NCBI RefSeq assembly: GCF_003688935.1
Contig: NZ_REGE01000004.1
Location: forward strand, 62,001-126,000
Length of the DNA: 64,000 nucleotides
Direction: 5' to 3'
From: Corynebacterium macginleyi
GTDB taxonomy: Bacteria; Actinomycetota; Actinomycetes; Mycobacteriales; Mycobacteriaceae
The position numbers and the translations under genes are program-made. The notes beneath the pieces were generated by a model that was given only the letters and a program-made list of their open reading frames with translations, was not told the DNA's origin and searched no databases. Shown piece after piece: positions 61,872 to 64,000 of the stretch (the first letter of the stretch is position 1; every line of letters begins with the position of its first letter).

Positions 61872-63071
61872 GTGAATACGGCAAGCGTGGCGCAACGATT
61901 GGCAGATACCCCAGGTGTAGCTCACACTATCTTGGGCGCCGCGCGGGCAGCGCGGGGGATGCCGGGGGCAGATCCGCGCGCGATGAGCCATTCCTGGCTC
62001 TTTACCGGCCCTCCCGGTTCCGGGCGAACCTTGGCCGCAATCGATTTTGCGGCCGCGCTCATGTGCACGAATCCGGAGGAGCCGGGCTGTGGAAAATGCG
62101 AGGCCTGCCGCGCCGTGCTAGGCACTAAGCAGCACACGGACCTGGTCTTGGTGGACCCGCAGGAGGTCATCATCCCGGTGGATACGGTACGCGAGGTCAT
62201 CGGGCGCGCCGCGAGCCTGCCCACGGTCGCGCCATGGCGGGTCGTGATCTTCAATCACGCGGATCGTCTCAACAACAATGGTGCCAACGCGCTGCTCAAG
62301 ACGGTGGAAGAACCGCCGGAGCGCACCGTAATTATCATGTGCGCGCCATCCGATGCCCCCGAGGACTTCTCCCTGACCCTCCGCTCGCGGTGTCGGCACC
62401 TGTATATCCCCTCGCCTCCGGTGGAGAATATCGTCGCCCAGTTGGTGAGCGAAGGCGCCTCGGATCACGATGCCCGCCTTGCCGCCGTGACCTCCCTGCG
62501 GCACGTGGGCAGGGCGCGCCACTTGGTGGCAAATCCTGCGGTGCAAAAACGCCGCGCAGTGGCAATCAATTTGGCCGAGTATATCTTTCACGAATCACAG
62601 GCCTTTCAGGCGGTGACCTCGCTTCTTAAACTGGTAGATGCGGAGGCGAAGGAATCACACAAGCAGGAAGAAGAAGCGGAGCTGGCCAAGCTGGAAAATG
62701 CCTTTGGCATGGGCGCGAAGGGCAAGGGGGCGGCTAAGGCGCAGCGCGACGCCCGATCTGCCATCAAAGACTTACAAGAACAACACAAAAAGCGGGCGAA
62801 GCGGCGGGTTATCGATAGCCTCGACTTGGTGCTCGTTGATCTCTCCGGAATCTATCGCGACGCGCTGATGACAAAGGTGGGTGCGCGGGTGGAGATGACG
62901 CACCCGGACTTCGCGGGGCTATCCAGTGAGCTAGCTCAGCGGGTGAGTGAGGAAGGACTCTTGGAGTGCCAGACCGCCATTTCTTATTGCCGCGAGCAGC
63001 TGACCCAGAATGTGGGCACGCAGATCGCCTTCGACGGTTTGGTGGGCAGGTTGCGACGGGCCTGCCTCTAG
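61872..63071 (+). CDS. holB: DNA polymerase III delta-prime subunit
   Basis: A clamp-loader subunit working with DnaX. The 399 residues show a Walker-like loop GPPGSGRTLAA where the usual Lys is Arg, a zinc-binding CGKCEAC cluster, and an SRC motif (LRSRCRHLYIP). A coiled-coil-like Lys/Glu-rich region follows at about 255-325. The changed P-loop fits the non-hydrolysing role of delta-prime. TAGGCT (61859-61864) lies 7 nt before GTG 61872, so it is leaderless. cyaB is divergent. Confidence 0.92.
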   Translation: MNTASVAQRLADTPGVAHTILGAARAARGMPGADPRAMSHSWLFTGPPGSGRTLAAIDFAAALMCTNPEEPGCGKCEACRAVLGTKQHTDLVLVDPQEVIIPVDTVREVIGRAASLPTVAPWRVVIFNHADRLNNNGANALLKTVEEPPERTVIIMCAPSDAPEDFSLTLRSRCRHLYIPSPPVENIVAQLVSEGASDHDARLAAVTSLRHVGRARHLVANPAVQKRRAVAINLAEYIFHESQAFQAVTSLLKLVDAEAKESHKQEEEAELAKLENAFGMGAKGKGAAKAQRDARSAIKDLQEQHKKRAKRRVIDSLDLVLVDLSGIYRDALMTKVGARVEMTHPDFAGLSSELAQRVSEEGLLECQTAISYCREQLTQNVGTQIAFDGLVGRLRRACL

Positions 63072-63196
63072 CCCCCGAGTCTGTTTCTAGTACCGGTTTG
63101 GCCTTAAGCACCGGCCCCGCGAAAACCCAGCCTGAGCCCCGATTTCTTTTCCGCGCCACCCCTGCGATAGAATCGCCAGTGCTGCTTAAGCAGCGC

Positions 63197-63272
63197 GCCG
63201 CCTTAGCTCAGTCGGTAGAGCATTTCACTCGTAATGAAAAGGTCGCGAGTTCGATTCTCGCAGGCGGCTCCA
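63197..63272 (+). tRNA. tRNA-Thr(CGT)
   Basis: Acceptor GCCGCCT pairs with AGGCGGC, discriminator T, and CCA is encoded. The anticodon loop CTCGTAA is closed by TTTCA/TGAAA, giving anticodon CGT. The T-loop is GAGTTCGATTCTC. Confidence 0.95.
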
Positions 63273-63359
63273 TTGTTGTACGTGGGGTTCCTTCCTTAAA
63301 ATGAGCTGTACTACAATAGAACCAGGCTATATCACCTGGATAGGGGAGGGGGCAGTGTA

Positions 63360-63836
63360 ATGCTTATTGCTACCGTCGCAGCAGAAATTCTCTTTTGGGC
63401 GTGCCTTATGCTTGGCGTTGTTTTCCGATACATCGTTAAAGCCCCAGGAATCGGACTGGCATTTTTTATCGCTACGCCAATCATTGACATAGTCCTGCTG
63501 ATTTTCTCATTTTTCACCATGCATAGTGACGGCGAAGCGGGATTTATGCACGGTTTCGCAGCTTTTTATATCGCTTTTTCGCTGGTATTTGGCGGCGATA
63601 TCATACGCGCAGTAGATCGGAAACTCAGCGGGAGGTCGAAAACCGGATCTGGGCATCAGTCCGATAATAATTTAAGAAAATGCGTATATGCCAGTGCGGT
63701 GACGGCTGCGATCCTTATAGTTGGCATCGCGGTGGTAGGGCTAAACGGCAGCTTTTGGTTGATTTATTGGCTTATTGCCGTGATTTTTACCCCACCGATG
63801 TGGTGGGGCGTTGAAAAACTTAGTCGCCGTGCTTAA
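63360..63836 (+). CDS. Uncharacterised membrane protein
   Basis: A 158-residue protein with about five hydrophobic helices. It starts MLIATVAAEILFWACLMLG and has no recognised family. The base composition is lower in GC than its neighbours. GGGAGGGGG lies 7 nt before the ATG. It overlaps the convergent acyl-CoA ligase end by 17 nt. It may be a recently acquired or fast-evolving gene. Confidence 0.6.
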   Translation: MLIATVAAEILFWACLMLGVVFRYIVKAPGIGLAFFIATPIIDIVLLIFSFFTMHSDGEAGFMHGFAAFYIAFSLVFGGDIIRAVDRKLSGRSKTGSGHQSDNNLRKCVYASAVTAAILIVGIAVVGLNGSFWLIYWLIAVIFTPPMWWGVEKLSRRA

Positions 63837-64000
63837 GCAGGCGCGGAACCACCTTGCCGGTGGCATTGCGCGGCAGCTTGGACAGGAAGTGTACGTCGCG
63901 GGGCACGGAGTGCTCGGCGAGCTTATCGTGTACCCAAGTGCGGATGGCATCGGCGGTGAGATCGCGGCCGGCGGCATCGTCAGTAGGCACGGCCCACACA
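63820..64000 (-). CDS. C-terminal part of an acyl-CoA synthetase/AMP-binding protein (partial)
   Basis: The minus-strand frame encodes WVHDKLAEHSVPRDVHFL and LPRNATGKVVPRLLKHGD, then a stop at 63820-63822. The pattern RxVxFLxxLPRNxTGKxxR is the C-terminal signature of the ANL (acyl-CoA ligase/AMP-binding) superfamily, with the catalytic Lys in TGK. The gene continues beyond the right edge, so the substrate cannot be judged. Fatty-acid activation is likely. Confidence 0.85.
   Translation of the reverse strand, partial: VWAVPTDDAAGRDLTADAIRTWVHDKLAEHSVPRDVHFLSKLPRNATGKVVPRLLKHGD

Noticed and set aside
63181-63194. Palindrome GCTGCTTAAGCAGC before tRNA-Thr
   Set aside because: A 14-bp palindrome in the tRNA leader could be a processing or chance structure; nothing links it to a known element.

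Overview
The window is a GC-rich stretch of a Corynebacterium chromosome. The evidence is gene content and order. The run aspT - dnaX - ybaB - recR - gatD/murT - dnaQ-like - leuA - lysC - asd - sigC - katA follows the order known from Corynebacterium glutamicum. The run metallophosphoesterase - ponA - whiB4/whcA - DUF4177 - RidA - MBL-fold - glxR - nth - thioredoxin - Nudix - marP - hydrolase - holin-like - 6C RNA - ssd - tad - helicase - cspA - topA - cyaB - holB matches the Mycobacterium tuberculosis Rv3644c-Rv3683 neighbourhood. The species cannot be named from the sequence alone. No phage, insertion sequence or CRISPR array was seen. The window is mostly core chromosome, with decayed genes in its first 8 kb.

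Layout. 1-1430: iron/heme locus with a DtxR-like box, hmuO and a dead HtaA-type heme-binding gene. 1466-4111: MmpL-type transporter. 4108-6950: queuosine salvage set (tgt, yhhQ, gluQ) without de novo genes. 6960-8210: decayed cytochrome b561-type gene, tRNA-Ser and SRP RNA. 8274-13735: aspT, a SUFU-domain gene, dnaX, ybaB, recR. 13799-21441: HNH endonuclease, gatD-murT (lipid II amidation), a DnaQ-like protein, a tail-anchored protein, and leuA with a leucine leader peptide. 21460-30016: mannosyltransferase, DMT transporter, lysC-asd, YkvI-like protein, sigC, katA. 30129-33966: lipoprotein, YhgE/Pip-like protein, an undescribed three-way-junction RNA with an intrinsic terminator, and a CitMHS citrate transporter. 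34036-45918: tRNA-Pro, cell-envelope and redox genes, cAMP receptor GlxR, DNA repair, marP. 46051-51709: a degenerate Fic-like protein, 6C RNA, DnaA boxes and a tad (Flp pilus) operon. 51706-64000: helicase, cspA, dedA, topA, membrane proteins, cyclase cyaB, holB, tRNA-Thr and the end of an acyl-CoA ligase.

How the parts connect. CyaB makes cAMP and GlxR senses it, and both are encoded here. DnaX and HolB are clamp-loader subunits. LeuA, LysC and Asd are amino-acid biosynthetic enzymes, with leuA preceded by a leader peptide. MurT/GatD, PonA, MarP and the MmpL protein belong to the envelope. Many genes appear leaderless: a TAnnnT -10 box sits 5-8 nt upstream of an ATG or GTG with no Shine-Dalgarno sequence.

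Most unusual points: the structured RNA before citMHS; the queuosine salvage set whose Tgt lacks the zinc cysteines; the 6C RNA joined to three DnaA boxes; a second DnaA-box inverted repeat near 15 kb; a Fic-like protein without its catalytic motif; a DnaQ protein without its DxE metal site; and a 29-residue membrane protein between glxR and nth.
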